Origin: Paenibacillus sp. sptzw28
GTDB lineage: Bacteria; Bacillota; Bacilli; Paenibacillales; Paenibacillaceae
Direction of reading: 5' to 3'
Assembly: GCF_019550795.1 (NCBI RefSeq)
Contig: NZ_CP080545.1
Span: 822,501 to 885,000 of the forward strand
DNA: 62,500 nt
A program made the position numbers and the translations under genes. The notes under the pieces were generated by a model. That model did no database searches. It was not told the DNA's origin and saw nothing but the letters and a program-made list of their open reading frames with translations. Positions 50,845-59,605 of this stretch are shown in pieces (the first letter of the stretch is position 1; each line of letters starts with the position of its first letter).

Positions 50845-51213
50845 ATGGCACGTATTGCAGGTGTAGACTTGCCGCGCGATAAGCGCGTGGCTATCGCTTT
50901 GACTTACATTTTCGGTATCGGCACAACTACGTCCCAGAAAATCTTGAGCACGACCGGTATTAACGAAAATACGCGCGTTCGTGACCTGACAGAAGACGAA
51001 GTTAGCCGCCTTCGCGAGACGATCGATAAAACAGTAAAAGTAGAAGGCGACCTGCGTCGCGAAATTTCGCTTAATATCAAACGTCTGATTGAGATTGGCT
51101 GCTATCGCGGTGTTCGTCACCGTCGCGGTCTTCCGGTTCGCGGTCAAAGAACGAAAACAAATGCTCGTACGCGTAAAGGTCCTCGCCGGACTGTAGCGAA
51201 CAAGAAGAAATAA
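50845..51213 (+). CDS. rpsM: 30S ribosomal protein S13
   Basis: S13 forms head-to-50S bridges and touches P-site tRNA with its C-terminal tail. The 122-residue protein begins [15 protein letters not shown] and has the [20 protein letters not shown] signature followed by a basic tail ending KKK. SD AAAGGAGGG precedes the ATG. Confidence 0.97.
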   Translation: MARIAGVDLPRDKRVAIALTYIFGIGTTTSQKILSTTGINENTRVRDLTEDEVSRLRETIDKTVKVEGDLRREISLNIKRLIEIGCYRGVRHRRGLPVRGQRTKTNARTRKGPRRTVANKKK

Positions 51214-51231
51214 TAAGGGGGGATAACCTAA

Positions 51232-51627
51232 ATGGCTAAACCGAAAAAAGTGGTTCGTACTAAACGTCGTGACCGTAAAAATATCGAATCGGGCGTAGCG
51301 CACATTCGCTCGACTTTCAATAACACGATTGTCACGATCACCGATCCGCACGGCAATGCGATTTCCTGGGCAAGCTCGGGTAACCTCGGTTTCAAAGGTT
51401 CCCGCAAAAGCACGCCGTTCGCAGCTCAAATGGCTGCAGAATCCGCAGCTAAAGCGGCTATGGAACACGGAATGAAGGCTGTCGAAGTAATGGTTAAAGG
51501 TCCTGGCGCAGGCCGTGAAGCGGCAATCCGTTCGCTGCAAGCTGCAGGTCTTGAAGTTAACCTTATTAAAGACGTAACGCCAGTTCCGCATAACGGATGC
51601 CGTCCGCCGAAACGTCGTCGCGTATAG
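51232..51627 (+). CDS. rpsK: 30S ribosomal protein S11
   Basis: S11 forms part of the mRNA exit region of the 30S platform. The 131-residue protein has [20 protein letters not shown] and the C-terminal signature [27 protein letters not shown] precedes the ATG. A 129-nt gap without a recognised promoter lies before rpoA. Confidence 0.97.
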   Translation: MAKPKKVVRTKRRDRKNIESGVAHIRSTFNNTIVTITDPHGNAISWASSGNLGFKGSRKSTPFAAQMAAESAAKAAMEHGMKAVEVMVKGPGAGREAAIRSLQAAGLEVNLIKDVTPVPHNGCRPPKRRRV

Positions 51628-51756
51628 TCAGGCCGCAGTGTGGTATCAAATATCTCCAACTTGTGAATAATGGTTGTGAAGGTTTGCCATACTACATGAT
51701 TTGACTTCAATTGCGATCATGGTAACGGAGCGACGTTTTGAAGGAGGGTACTATTA

Positions 51757-52701
51757 GTGATTGAGATCGAAAAGCCGAAAATCGAAACCGTAGAGCTTAA
51801 CGAGGAAGGCACTTACGGACGATTCGTAGTCGAACCGTTGGAACGCGGATATGGCACGACACTGGGGAACTCGCTGCGCCGAATCCTGTTGTCGTCACTG
51901 CCGGGAGCAGCTGTGACCTCTGTTCAAATCGACGGTGTGCTTCACGAGTTCTCTACGGTTCCTGGTGTGATTGAGGACGTTACCGAAATCATCCTGAACC
52001 TGAAAGGCCTCTCGTTGAAAATCCATTCCGACGAAGAGAAGGTTTTGGAAATCGATGCGGAAGGCGATGGCAGCGTTACGGCCGGCGATATTCGCGCGGA
52101 TAGCGATGTCGAGATATTAAACCCTGATCTTCATGTCGCAACCTTGGCGTCCGGTGCGCGGCTCCATATGCGGGTATTCGCCAACCGCGGCCGCGGTTAC
52201 GTGCAAGCGGATCGTAATAAACGCGAAGATCAACCGATCGGCGTTATTCCTGTTGATTCCATCTACACGCCGATTACCCGCGTCAACTATAGCGTTGAAA
52301 ACACCCGTGTCGGTCAAGTAACCAACTATGACAAACTAACTTTAGAAGTATGGACCGACGGCAGTATCAGACCGGAAGAGGCTGTAAGCCTTGGCGCCAA
52401 AATTTTGACCGAGCATCTCGATTTGTTCGTTGGTTTGACCGACGAAGCGAAGGATGCCGAAATCATGGTGGAGAAAGAAGAAGACAAAAAAGAGAAAGTA
52501 CTCGAGATGACGATCGAAGAACTCGATCTCTCCGTACGTTCTTACAATTGTCTCAAACGTGCAGGCATCAATACCGTTCAAGAGCTGATCACTAAAACCG
52601 AAGAAGACATGATGAAGGTCCGCAACCTTGGACGTAAGTCTTTGGAGGAAGTGCAAGAAAAGCTTGAAGAACTCGGTCTTGGCCTCCGTATGGAAGAATA
52701 A
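51757..52701 (+). CDS. rpoA: DNA-directed RNA polymerase subunit alpha
   Basis: RpoA dimerises to nucleate polymerase assembly, and its C-terminal domain binds UP elements and regulators. The 314-residue protein has the N-terminal [21 protein letters not shown] and the linker [11 protein letters not shown]. The C-terminal domain contains [19 protein letters not shown] and [11 protein letters not shown]. The start is GTG 51757, with GAAGGAGGG eight bases upstream. Confidence 0.98.
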   Translation: MIEIEKPKIETVELNEEGTYGRFVVEPLERGYGTTLGNSLRRILLSSLPGAAVTSVQIDGVLHEFSTVPGVIEDVTEIILNLKGLSLKIHSDEEKVLEIDAEGDGSVTAGDIRADSDVEILNPDLHVATLASGARLHMRVFANRGRGYVQADRNKREDQPIGVIPVDSIYTPITRVNYSVENTRVGQVTNYDKLTLEVWTDGSIRPEEAVSLGAKILTEHLDLFVGLTDEAKDAEIMVEKEEDKKEKVLEMTIEELDLSVRSYNCLKRAGINTVQELITKTEEDMMKVRNLGRKSLEEVQEKLEELGLGLRMEE

Positions 52702-52716
52702 AGGAGGGGAAAATCG

Positions 52717-53082
52717 ATGGCATATTCAAAATTGAGCCGTGACGCAAGCTCGCGTAAAGCACTGTTCCGCGATCTCGTCACTGACTTGTTCCTGTATGAG
52801 CGCATTCAAACGACTGAAGCGAAAGCGAAAGAACTTCGCCCGATCGCAGAGAAGCTGATCACGCTGGCAAAACGCAACGATCTTCACGCTCGTCGTCAAG
52901 TTGCAGCTTTCGTTCGTCGCGAATCAATCGATGGCGAGCAAGATGCGATTCAAAAATTGTTCTCCGAACTGGCTACCCGTTATTCGGAGCGTCCAGGCGG
53001 ATATACGCGTATTTTGAAACTGGGTCCTCGCCGCGGTGACTCGGCACCTATGGTATACTTGGAACTGGTAGACCGCGCGTAA
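52717..53082 (+). CDS. rplQ: 50S ribosomal protein L17
   Basis: L17 lies at the tunnel exit. The 121-residue protein has [20 protein letters not shown] and [20 protein letters not shown], with the conserved [19 protein letters not shown] end. SD AAAGGAGGGG precedes the ATG. It is the last gene of the S10-spc-alpha superoperon and is closed by a terminator. Confidence 0.97.
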   Translation: MAYSKLSRDASSRKALFRDLVTDLFLYERIQTTEAKAKELRPIAEKLITLAKRNDLHARRQVAAFVRRESIDGEQDAIQKLFSELATRYSERPGGYTRILKLGPRRGDSAPMVYLELVDRA

Positions 53083-53089
53083 ACAAACG

Positions 53090-53121
53090 AAAGGGTGGAC
53101 CTTGCGGCCACCTTTTTTTTG
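53090..53121 (+). terminator. Intrinsic terminator of the S10-spc-alpha superoperon
   Basis: AAAGGGTGG pairs with CCACCTTT with a wobble or bulge, followed by eight T (53113-53120). It lies just after rplQ. Confidence 0.92.
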
Positions 53122-53517
53122 TTGCCCGGATACGCGGTGCGGCGGTGGTTCGCCTTCGATGCGAGCATTGGACTTTGCCTGGGTCTGCGATTACAAGGTA
53201 ATCACACACGGAGAAAGCAGGTCGTAAACTCTCCGGCCAATCCATGCTCTCCCCTCCTGCTCCGGCGCCGCACTGGCGTGATAACAATAAAAACGTGTGG
53301 GCAAGGTCTGAGGGGAAGGCAACAAGGGTCTGGTGTGCGGCGCTGTTCGCTCTCTTAACGGGCCTTTGAAGGCAGCAAAGATAAAAGATAAGGGATAATA
53401 AGAATTGAATGAAAACAATTAATCTCTTGAAGTATTAACGAGCTGTAACAGAGGATAGTTGTGTGAAGGCGAAAGCTAGCGATTGGGCGAATCGATGTCG
53501 GTGGGAGGAGGTGTGGG
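53122..53517. other. 396-nt gap between rplQ terminator and truA, no gene seen
   Basis: No gene, tRNA or convincing promoter is visible. The first 240 nt are GC-rich and the rest AT-rich. A short frame from 53095 has no SD, starts inside the terminator and does not resemble a known protein. In Bacillus and many Paenibacillus genomes the ecfA1-ecfA2-ecfT transporter genes occupy this place; no remnant of them is recognisable. Confidence 0.6.
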
Positions 53518-54258
53518 ATGAGGAACCTCAGGATGATTGTCAGCTATGATGGAACGCGTTACTACGGCTTTCAGACACAGCCGGGCGGAAATACGATACA
53601 GGATATTATTCAGGCCACCATTAAAGCATTGACGGGCGAAACGGTTCTGATCATAGGTTCTGGCCGCACCGATTCCGGTGTGCATGCGCGCGGACAAGTC
53701 TTTAATTTTCATACGAACTCCACTATACCGGTAGAGAGGTGGGCAATTGCGCTTAATACTCGACTGCCGGATGACATCGTCATTCTTCAAGCGGATGAAG
53801 TATCACAGGACTTTCACGCCAGTTACTCGGCAAAACGAAAAACTTACCGCTACTCAATCGATATGAACCGGTTTCCGGATGTATTTGATCGTTCATTCCG
53901 TTTTCATCACCCTACACCTCTTCGCGTACCCGAGATGAAGGATGGGCTCGCAAGGCTTGTGGGTGAACACGATTTTAGCTCCTTCGCTTCCAGACGTTCG
54001 ACGAAAACCAGTCATGTACGTACACTTTATGAAGCTCGGATAGATGAGTATGACGGAAAGCTCGATGTATATGTAACTGGAAATGGATTTCTCTATAATA
54101 TGGTCCGAGTCATTACCGGAACACTATTATGGGTAGGAGAAGGCAAGCTGAATCCGGGAGATATTACCCGCATTCTGGCAGCGCGGGACCGCTCCGCGGC
54201 AGGACCGACTGCAGTAGCGCGGGGGCTCATTCTATGGCGCGTTGATTACCCCGAATGA
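53518..54258 (+). CDS. truA: tRNA pseudouridine(38-40) synthase TruA
   Basis: TruA converts uridines 38-40 of the anticodon stem to pseudouridine. The 246-residue protein has the YDGTRYYGFQ start and the catalytic segment SGRTDSGVHARGQVF with the nucleophilic aspartate near residue 52. FLYNMVRVITGTLLWVGEGK lies near the C-terminus. SD GGGAGGAGGTG precedes the ATG. It lies upstream of rplM-rpsI as in other Firmicutes. Confidence 0.97.
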   Translation: MRNLRMIVSYDGTRYYGFQTQPGGNTIQDIIQATIKALTGETVLIIGSGRTDSGVHARGQVFNFHTNSTIPVERWAIALNTRLPDDIVILQADEVSQDFHASYSAKRKTYRYSIDMNRFPDVFDRSFRFHHPTPLRVPEMKDGLARLVGEHDFSSFASRRSTKTSHVRTLYEARIDEYDGKLDVYVTGNGFLYNMVRVITGTLLWVGEGKLNPGDITRILAARDRSAAGPTAVARGLILWRVDYPE

Positions 54259-54294
54259 CAACTATTAGTGGGGGCAAAAGCCCAAATGTTTCGC

Positions 54295-54323
54295 TTGCAC
54301 ATATATATTATTTATAGTAGAAT
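54295..54323 (+). promoter_or_regulatory. SigA-type promoter of rplM-rpsI
   Basis: TTGCAC (54295-54300) and TAGAAT (54318-54323) are separated by 17 bp of very AT-rich sequence. It lies just upstream of the L13 leader. Confidence 0.78.
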
Positions 54324-54333
54324 ATAACTTGTG

Positions 54334-54400
54334 CTTTCTTAGTGGCTCTCCCACAGCCCCGACTAAGATGGCCATCCAATGATGAATATAAACACGCTAA
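54334..54400 (+). promoter_or_regulatory. L13-type ribosomal protein leader
   Basis: CTTAGTGGCTCTCCCAC (54338-54354) and CGACTAAG (54360-54367) form the recognisable core of the Firmicute L13 leader: CTTAGT pairs with ACTAAG around the conserved GGCTCTCCCAC. It is predicted to bind L13 and repress rplM-rpsI. The exact 3' boundary of the motif is not clear. Confidence 0.75.
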
Positions 54401-54470
54401 TGAACCGATGAAACGGCAACGTTTCTTCATACATGAGAACGGTTGTTTTAATGAAGAAGGAGGATCATCC

Positions 54471-54908
54471 ATGCGCACCACCTATATGGCCAAGCCAAAT
54501 GAAGTAGAACGCAAATGGTACGTTATTGATGCGGAAGGCAAAACGCTCGGTCGTCTTGCGAGCGAAGCGGCAAGCCTCATTCGCGGCAAACATAAACCGG
54601 AGTTTACCCCGCACGTTGATACTGGCGACTTCGTTGTTGTAATCAACGCTGAGAAAATTGTTTTGACGGGTAAGAAGCTTCAAAATAAAATGTACTACCG
54701 TCACTCCATGTATCCAGGCGGACTGAAAGTAACCTCCGCACAGGACATGATCAAGAACAAACCAATACGCGTATTGGAGCAAGCGATTTACGGTATGCTG
54801 CCGAAAAATCGTCTTGGCGACAAAATGAAGATGAAACTCAAAGTGTATGCCGGCTCGGAACACCCACATCAAGCACAAAACCCGGAAGTTTACGAACTTC
54901 GCGGATAA
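54471..54908 (+). CDS. rplM: 50S ribosomal protein L13
   Basis: L13 is one of the first proteins in 50S assembly. The 145-residue protein has [20 protein letters not shown] near the start. It also carries the conserved [19 protein letters not shown], and the [19 protein letters not shown] signature. ATG 54471 has AAGGAGG eight bases upstream. A longer frame from 54342 would translate the L13 leader itself and is rejected. Confidence 0.97.
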   Translation: MRTTYMAKPNEVERKWYVIDAEGKTLGRLASEAASLIRGKHKPEFTPHVDTGDFVVVINAEKIVLTGKKLQNKMYYRHSMYPGGLKVTSAQDMIKNKPIRVLEQAIYGMLPKNRLGDKMKMKLKVYAGSEHPHQAQNPEVYELRG

Positions 54909-54927
54909 TTAGAGGGAGGACAGTTTC

Positions 54928-55320
54928 ATGGCTCAAGTTCAATACTATGGAACCGGTCGTCGGAAACACTCCGTTGCACGTGTACGCCTTGTGCCGGGTG
55001 AAGGACGAATCATTATTAATAAACGCGACCTGAACGAATATTTCGGTCTCGAAACACTCAAACTGATCGTAAAACAACCGCTTTCGCTTACCGAAACGAC
55101 CAGCAAGTACGATGTGCTTGTTATCGCTCACGGCGGCGGTATTTCCGGCCAAGCCGGCGCAATCCGTCACGGTATTTCCCGCGCTCTGCTTAAAGCAGAT
55201 CCGGAGTTCCGCCCAGCGTTGAAACGTGCAGGCTTCCTGACGCGTGACCCTCGTATGAAGGAACGTAAGAAATACGGTCTTAAAGCGGCACGCCGCGCAC
55301 CTCAGTTCTCGAAACGCTAA
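54928..55320 (+). CDS. rpsI: 30S ribosomal protein S9
   Basis: S9 contacts P-site tRNA with its C-terminal tail. The 130-residue protein has [19 protein letters not shown] at the start, the [19 protein letters not shown] signature, and the tail RAPQFSKR with the conserved terminal SKR. SD AGAGGGAGG precedes the ATG. A strong terminator follows. Confidence 0.97.
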   Translation: MAQVQYYGTGRRKHSVARVRLVPGEGRIIINKRDLNEYFGLETLKLIVKQPLSLTETTSKYDVLVIAHGGGISGQAGAIRHGISRALLKADPEFRPALKRAGFLTRDPRMKERKKYGLKAARRAPQFSKR

Positions 55321-55336
55321 TCTATTCGACGTTATG

Positions 55337-55368
55337 TACCTCCTCTGCGTGTCAGAGGAGGTATTTTT
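55337..55368 (+). terminator. Intrinsic terminator of rplM-rpsI
   Basis: TACCTCCTCT (55337-55346) pairs perfectly with AGAGGAGGTA (55354-55363) around a seven-base loop, followed by TTTTTC. Confidence 0.95.
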
Positions 55369-55392
55369 CATCATTTTGGCTCATTTAGGTCA

Positions 55393-55421
55393 TTGAACAA
55401 TATATTGAATGGCCTTATAAT
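55393..55421 (+). promoter_or_regulatory. SigA-type promoter of cysH-sat
   Basis: TTGAAC (55393-55398) and TATAAT (55416-55421) are separated by 17 bp. The leader to cysH is only about 40 nt, too short for a SAM riboswitch or T-box. Sulfur control must therefore act through a protein repressor or activator, which is not recognisable here. Confidence 0.8.
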
Positions 55422-55467
55422 TTAATGTAGATGAATTTACTTGGATTTGTGAACGGAGGACATTATC

Positions 55468-56160
55468 ATGAATTTATTCGAAAAAGAAGCACTCGTAACC
55501 CAAAAAGCAGAAGAGCTTGAGAATGCAACGCCGGAAGCAATTTTGCAATATGCGGTTGAAACGTTCCCGAACATTACGTTTGCGTGCAGCTTTGGAGCTG
55601 AAGATGTCGTTATTGTCGACATGCTTCAAAAGATCAGCCCGAAAACGGACGTGTTTTATTTGGATACGGATTTTCACTTTAAGGAAACCTACGAAACTCG
55701 AGATAAGATGATGGAGATTTACGGGATGAACTTTGTCCAGGTAAAACCGGAACTCACTCCCGAGCAGCAGGCGGAACAGTTCGGACCCGAGCTTTGGATT
55801 AGCGATGCCAACCAATGCTGCAATATCCGAAAAGTACAGCCTCTGACCAAAATTTTATCGAAGTACGATGCGTGGATTACGGGGATTCGGCGCGATCAGG
55901 CGCCTACTCGCGCCAATTCCAAAAAAGTTGAGTACGATACTAAATTCGGTTTAATAAAATTTAATCCGATTGCGAACTGGACCAGCGAAGATGTTTGGAA
56001 TTATATCCGGACAAACAATGTCTATTACAATCCGCTTCATGATAATAATTATCCGAGTATCGGCTGCGAATATTGCACTCGCCAGGTTATGCCAGGTGAA
56101 GATCCGCGTGCCGGTCGCTGGTCGGGACAAGAAAAAACAGAATGCGGACTGCATAAATAA
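55468..56160 (+). CDS. cysH: Phosphoadenylyl-/adenylyl-sulfate reductase (thioredoxin)
   Basis: CysH reduces activated sulfate to sulfite with thioredoxin. The 230-residue protein has the PP-loop-type site near [12 protein letters not shown] and the C-terminal ECGLH with the catalytic C226. It also has C117-C118 (QCCNIRK) and C200-x2-C203 (CEYC), the ligands of a [4Fe-4S] cluster. That cluster is the mark of enzymes that use APS directly (as in Bacillus, where both APS and PAPS can serve). No cysC (APS kinase) lies nearby, which fits APS use. SD CGGAGG precedes the ATG. sat follows after 17 bases. Confidence 0.94.
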   Translation: MNLFEKEALVTQKAEELENATPEAILQYAVETFPNITFACSFGAEDVVIVDMLQKISPKTDVFYLDTDFHFKETYETRDKMMEIYGMNFVQVKPELTPEQQAEQFGPELWISDANQCCNIRKVQPLTKILSKYDAWITGIRRDQAPTRANSKKVEYDTKFGLIKFNPIANWTSEDVWNYIRTNNVYYNPLHDNNYPSIGCEYCTRQVMPGEDPRAGRWSGQEKTECGLHK

Positions 56161-56177
56161 GGGAGGCACTAGCATAC

Positions 56178-57344
56178 ATGAGCAGCATTAAGCCGCATGG
56201 CGGCGTACTCATCAACCGAGTCGCAAGCGGAGCAGAGCGAGAAGCGCTGCTGACAGAAGCGGCAGCATTGAAATCGATTGTTATTAACACATGGACGGCA
56301 TCGGATCTTGATTTGATTGGGGTAGGTGCTTTTTCGCCGCTGATTGGCTTCATGAATGAAGCGGATTACCGCTCCGTAGTCGAGAAGATGCGTCTTGCAA
56401 ACGGTACGGTATGGAGCATCCCCATTACGTTGGCGGTTGAAGAAAAGAAAGCATCGGAGTTTACCGTTGGTCAGCGTGCAGCGCTAGTCGGCGAAGACGG
56501 CGTTGTTTACGGAACCATCGATATCGATAGCATTTATAACGTCGACCAGAAATTTGAAGCCATCAATGTTTTCAAAACGGACGAAGAAGCGCATCCTGGC
56601 GTTGCAAAGCTGTATGGTCGTCCTGCAACCTATATTGGCGGACCGATTACAGTACTGAATCGTCCGATTCCGGAGAAGTTCAATGAATTTTATTTTGATC
56701 CGGCTGAAACGCGCAGAATTTTCGCGGATAAAAGCTGGAAGACGATCGTTGGTTTTCAAACGCGCAACCCGGTTCACCGTGCGCATGAGTATATCCAGAA
56801 ATCGGCAATGGAAATTGTCGATGCTCTCTTCTTGAACCCGCTTGTTGGAGAGACCAAGTCCGACGACGTACCGGCAGCGGTTCGTATGAAAAGTTATATT
56901 GCCCTCCTAGAAAACTATTATCCGAAAGATCGTGCATTTCTGGGGGTATTCCCTGCAGCTATGCGGTATGCCGGTCCTCGTGAAGCGATATTCCATGCAA
57001 TGGTTCGCAAGAACTACGGATGCACGCATTTTATCGTAGGCCGTGATCACGCAGGCGTAGGCGACTATTACGGAACATATGAAGCGCAAGAGCTGCTCCG
57101 TACGTTTACAGCCGATGAACTGGGGATAACACCACTGTTCTTCGAACACAGCTTTTTCTGTACGAAATGCGGAAACATGGCATCAAGCAAAACTTGCCCG
57201 CATGGCAAGGAAGATCATCTGACCCTGTCTGGCACAAAAGTTCGCGCACTTTTGCGTGACGGCGTATGTCCTCCACCGGAGTTCTCGCGTCCTGAAGTCG
57301 CAAAGATCCTGATTGAAGGCATGGCGGAACAACCGGTCAACTAA
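56178..57344 (+). CDS. sat: Sulfate adenylyltransferase
   Basis: Sat joins sulfate to ATP, giving APS and pyrophosphate, the first step of sulfate assimilation. The 388-residue protein is the monofunctional Sat type. It has the active-site motifs [13 protein letters not shown] (near residue 194) and [12 protein letters not shown], and a C-terminal segment with [15 protein letters not shown] that suggests a metal site. There is no APS-kinase domain. SD GGGAGG precedes the ATG. It supplies the substrate of the upstream CysH. Confidence 0.96.
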   Translation: MSSIKPHGGVLINRVASGAEREALLTEAAALKSIVINTWTASDLDLIGVGAFSPLIGFMNEADYRSVVEKMRLANGTVWSIPITLAVEEKKASEFTVGQRAALVGEDGVVYGTIDIDSIYNVDQKFEAINVFKTDEEAHPGVAKLYGRPATYIGGPITVLNRPIPEKFNEFYFDPAETRRIFADKSWKTIVGFQTRNPVHRAHEYIQKSAMEIVDALFLNPLVGETKSDDVPAAVRMKSYIALLENYYPKDRAFLGVFPAAMRYAGPREAIFHAMVRKNYGCTHFIVGRDHAGVGDYYGTYEAQELLRTFTADELGITPLFFEHSFFCTKCGNMASSKTCPHGKEDHLTLSGTKVRALLRDGVCPPPEFSRPEVAKILIEGMAEQPVN

Positions 57345-57461
57345 TTCAATTGAACGGATTTTCTTCGCATAACAGACCACCTCGTCCCATAAGATGGTAA
57401 AAGAGCAGGGTATAGACATGCCTGCGACTATCATCGCTTGTGGGATTGGGGTGGTTTTTTA

Positions 57462-58238
57462 ATGCGCGGGTTACGAAAGCGATTCGTCATCTGGATTACC
57501 TACCGCGGAGCGCTGCGAATCGGAATCGGTATGACGGCAGTGCTTCTTACAATTCTCCTGCTCACGCAGGATGTACCCGCCTCGCGTACGTGGACATATT
57601 GGACGTTACCGTTATCCGGCAAAATCATTGCCATTGACGCTGGACATGGGGGCGCAGACGGCGGAGCGGTAAGTAAACAGGGAGCATTGGAGAAGGACCT
57701 GAATCTTGCCATTGCGCTGCAGCTTCGTGATTATTTACAGCAGTCGGGAGCGATTGTCGTCTTAACCAGAGAAGGGGATTACGATTTAGCGAATGATGGG
57801 ACTCAAAAGCTGAGCAGACGGAAAACGGAAGATCTGCTGAGACGTGCGCAGTTTGTGAAAGACAAGAAGGCAAGCATGCTCATCAGCATTCATATGAACA
57901 GCATTCCCTCTCCGCGCTGGTCGGGGGCTCAAACGTTTTTCTACCCGAATCACCCGGATAATTCGGCGCTTGCTTCACTTATACAGGATGAAATCAAACG
58001 CAACCTGGAGAATACGCAGCGGGTCGCGGCTACGGTAAATACGGTCTATTTGTTAAAAGCAATGGAAGATATTCCGAGTGCATTGGTCGAGGTGGGCTTT
58101 CTCTCCAATCCGGGTGAAGCTGCGCAGTTGGTCGATTCCAATTATCAAAAGAAAGTCGCGGCATCCATTTACCAAGGAATACTGCGGTATTCGGCTGGAG
58201 AGAAATGGGGCACAATCTCAGGGGCACCGGCAGAATAG
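57462..58238 (+). CDS. cwlD: N-acetylmuramoyl-L-alanine amidase CwlD (spore cortex)
   Basis: CwlD, with PdaA, makes the muramic-delta-lactam of spore cortex needed for germination. The 258-residue protein has an N-terminal membrane anchor/signal segment (about residues 14-36). The Amidase_3 domain follows, with zinc-site motifs IDAGHGGADGGA, SIHMNS and the glutamate in LVEVGFLSNP. ATG 57462 has GGGGTGG eight bases upstream; an earlier in-frame start at 57438 lacks an SD. It opens the same cwlD-salA-gerD-kbaA-pdaB cluster as in Bacillus. A mother-cell sigma promoter is expected but not identified. Confidence 0.94.
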   Translation: MRGLRKRFVIWITYRGALRIGIGMTAVLLTILLLTQDVPASRTWTYWTLPLSGKIIAIDAGHGGADGGAVSKQGALEKDLNLAIALQLRDYLQQSGAIVVLTREGDYDLANDGTQKLSRRKTEDLLRRAQFVKDKKASMLISIHMNSIPSPRWSGAQTFFYPNHPDNSALASLIQDEIKRNLENTQRVAATVNTVYLLKAMEDIPSALVEVGFLSNPGEAAQLVDSNYQKKVAASIYQGILRYSAGEKWGTISGAPAE

Positions 58239-58343
58239 ATGCCGGCGAATTTTTGAGCGGGCCACTCTTATGATATACTGAAGTTAGTTACATATCGAAA
58301 TTGTCGGGATTCCGAACAATGGATGGAGAGGGAAGATTCTGCG

Positions 58344-59474
58344 ATGTTGACCCGAGAGCAAGTGGTAATGGCCGCCGAATCTGTGGCGGCCCAATATAGC
58401 GCGGATGCAGCGATAGCGATCCGCGATGTGGTCGTGAAGGATCGTCACGTATCATTGACGGTCCAGGGGGCTAGCGAGAAGGCGCAGCCCTCGCTGGAGG
58501 CCTCGCTGCGCGAGGCTCTTACCCGGGCCGGCGCCGAAACCGTGCACTGCCGGTTTCGGTCCGGCGAGACGCCGTCCGGCGGCGCGCAAGGCGCAACAGC
58601 CGCCGGAGGTGCCCATGCCGGGGCCGCCGCGCCGGCAGCGGCAGGCGGCGGCCAGGCGGCCGCAGGCGCAGGCCCCGTACGCGGGCACGGGGCCGGCCTG
58701 GAGGCACACCCGCTGCTGCGCGCAGGCAGCGGAGTGCATTTCATCGCCGTAGCCAGCGGCAAGGGCGGCGTCGGCAAGTCCACGGTGACCGTGAATTTAG
58801 CGGTCGCCCTGGCTCGAAAGGGCAAACGCGTCGGAATTATCGACGCGGATATTTACGGCTTCAGCGTTCCCGATATGATGGGAATCGAGAGCCGGCCTGA
58901 CATCGTGAATGAACGGGTCATCCCAATTGAAAAATTCGGCGTGCGCGTTATGTCTATGGGCTTCTTCGTTGAAGACAATGCTCCGATTGTCTGGCGCGGA
59001 CCAATGCTCGGCAAAATGCTCCGCAATTTCTTTGCGGAGATCGAATGGGGCGAGCTGGATTATTTGCTGCTCGACCTGCCTCCGGGAACGGGCGACATTG
59101 CGCTTGATGTGCATCAGCTGATTCCTCAAAGCAAGGAGATCATTGTAACAACCCCCCATGCCACAGCTGCATTCGTGGCTGCACGGGCAGGTGCTATGGC
59201 AATCAAAACCGAACACGAAATTTTGGGCATCGTTGAGAATATGTCGTATTTCGTAAGCAAAAGCGGAGAACTCGAGTATGTCTTCGGACGTGGAGGCGGG
59301 GCAAAGCTGGCCGAATCCCTCAATTCCGAGCTGCTGGCTCAAATTCCGCTAGGCGCACCGGATAATCATCCCTCGGAGCCCGATTTTTCACCATCGGTGT
59401 ACAAGGCGGATACAGAGACCGGGCGTCTTTACTTGGATATAGCTGAGCGCGTCATCGAGAAGTGCGAAGCTTAG
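58344..59474 (+). CDS. salA: Mrp/ApbC-family iron-sulfur carrier ATPase SalA
   Basis: Mrp-family P-loop ATPases carry Fe-S clusters; in B. subtilis SalA also acts as a regulator affecting scoC and exoprotease expression. The 376-residue protein has an N-terminal DUF59-like domain (1-72), an Ala/Gly-rich linker (about 75-120), and the MinD-like ATPase with GKGGVGKST (139-147) and LLLDLPPGTGD. The linker is encoded by an extremely GC-rich stretch (58566-58703) quite unlike the flanks. The usual C-terminal CxxC of cluster-carrying Mrp proteins is not seen (NMSYFVSKSGEL instead). ATG 58344 follows GAGAGGGAAG. Confidence 0.92.
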   Translation: MLTREQVVMAAESVAAQYSADAAIAIRDVVVKDRHVSLTVQGASEKAQPSLEASLREALTRAGAETVHCRFRSGETPSGGAQGATAAGGAHAGAAAPAAAGGGQAAAGAGPVRGHGAGLEAHPLLRAGSGVHFIAVASGKGGVGKSTVTVNLAVALARKGKRVGIIDADIYGFSVPDMMGIESRPDIVNERVIPIEKFGVRVMSMGFFVEDNAPIVWRGPMLGKMLRNFFAEIEWGELDYLLLDLPPGTGDIALDVHQLIPQSKEIIVTTPHATAAFVAARAGAMAIKTEHEILGIVENMSYFVSKSGELEYVFGRGGGAKLAESLNSELLAQIPLGAPDNHPSEPDFSPSVYKADTETGRLYLDIAERVIEKCEA

Positions 59475-59513
59475 GTAACGATTTATCCGCGCATTACTAA
59501 CGGTCAATTAGTA

Positions 59514-59577
59514 AAGCCCGCTTAAGCGATTTCATGCTCCTCAAAGTGAGGAATTGAATCGCTGAGCGGGCTTTTTT
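59514..59577 (+). terminator. Intrinsic terminator after salA
   Basis: AAGCCCGCT (59514-59522) with AGCGATT pairs with AATCGCT and AGCGGGCTT (to about 59572), enclosing a CTCCTC/GTGAGGA inner stem, then TTTTTT. gerD converges from the other side; on that strand the T-run is short. Confidence 0.92.
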
Positions 59578-59605
59578 GCGGCCATACGCAGAGCCTTTAC
59601 CCGAA

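Noticed and set aside
53095..53358. An 87-codon frame after rplQ as a possible degenerate ecf gene
   Set aside because: It starts inside the terminator, has no SD and no ATPase or membrane features.
54342..54470. A 43-residue N-terminal extension of L13
   Set aside because: It would translate the L13 leader RNA, and the correct start has a strong SD at 54471.
58445..58825. Antisense frames over the GC-rich SalA linker
   Set aside because: Low-complexity GC-rich DNA lacks stop codons in all frames; the SalA frame has flanking domains that prove it.
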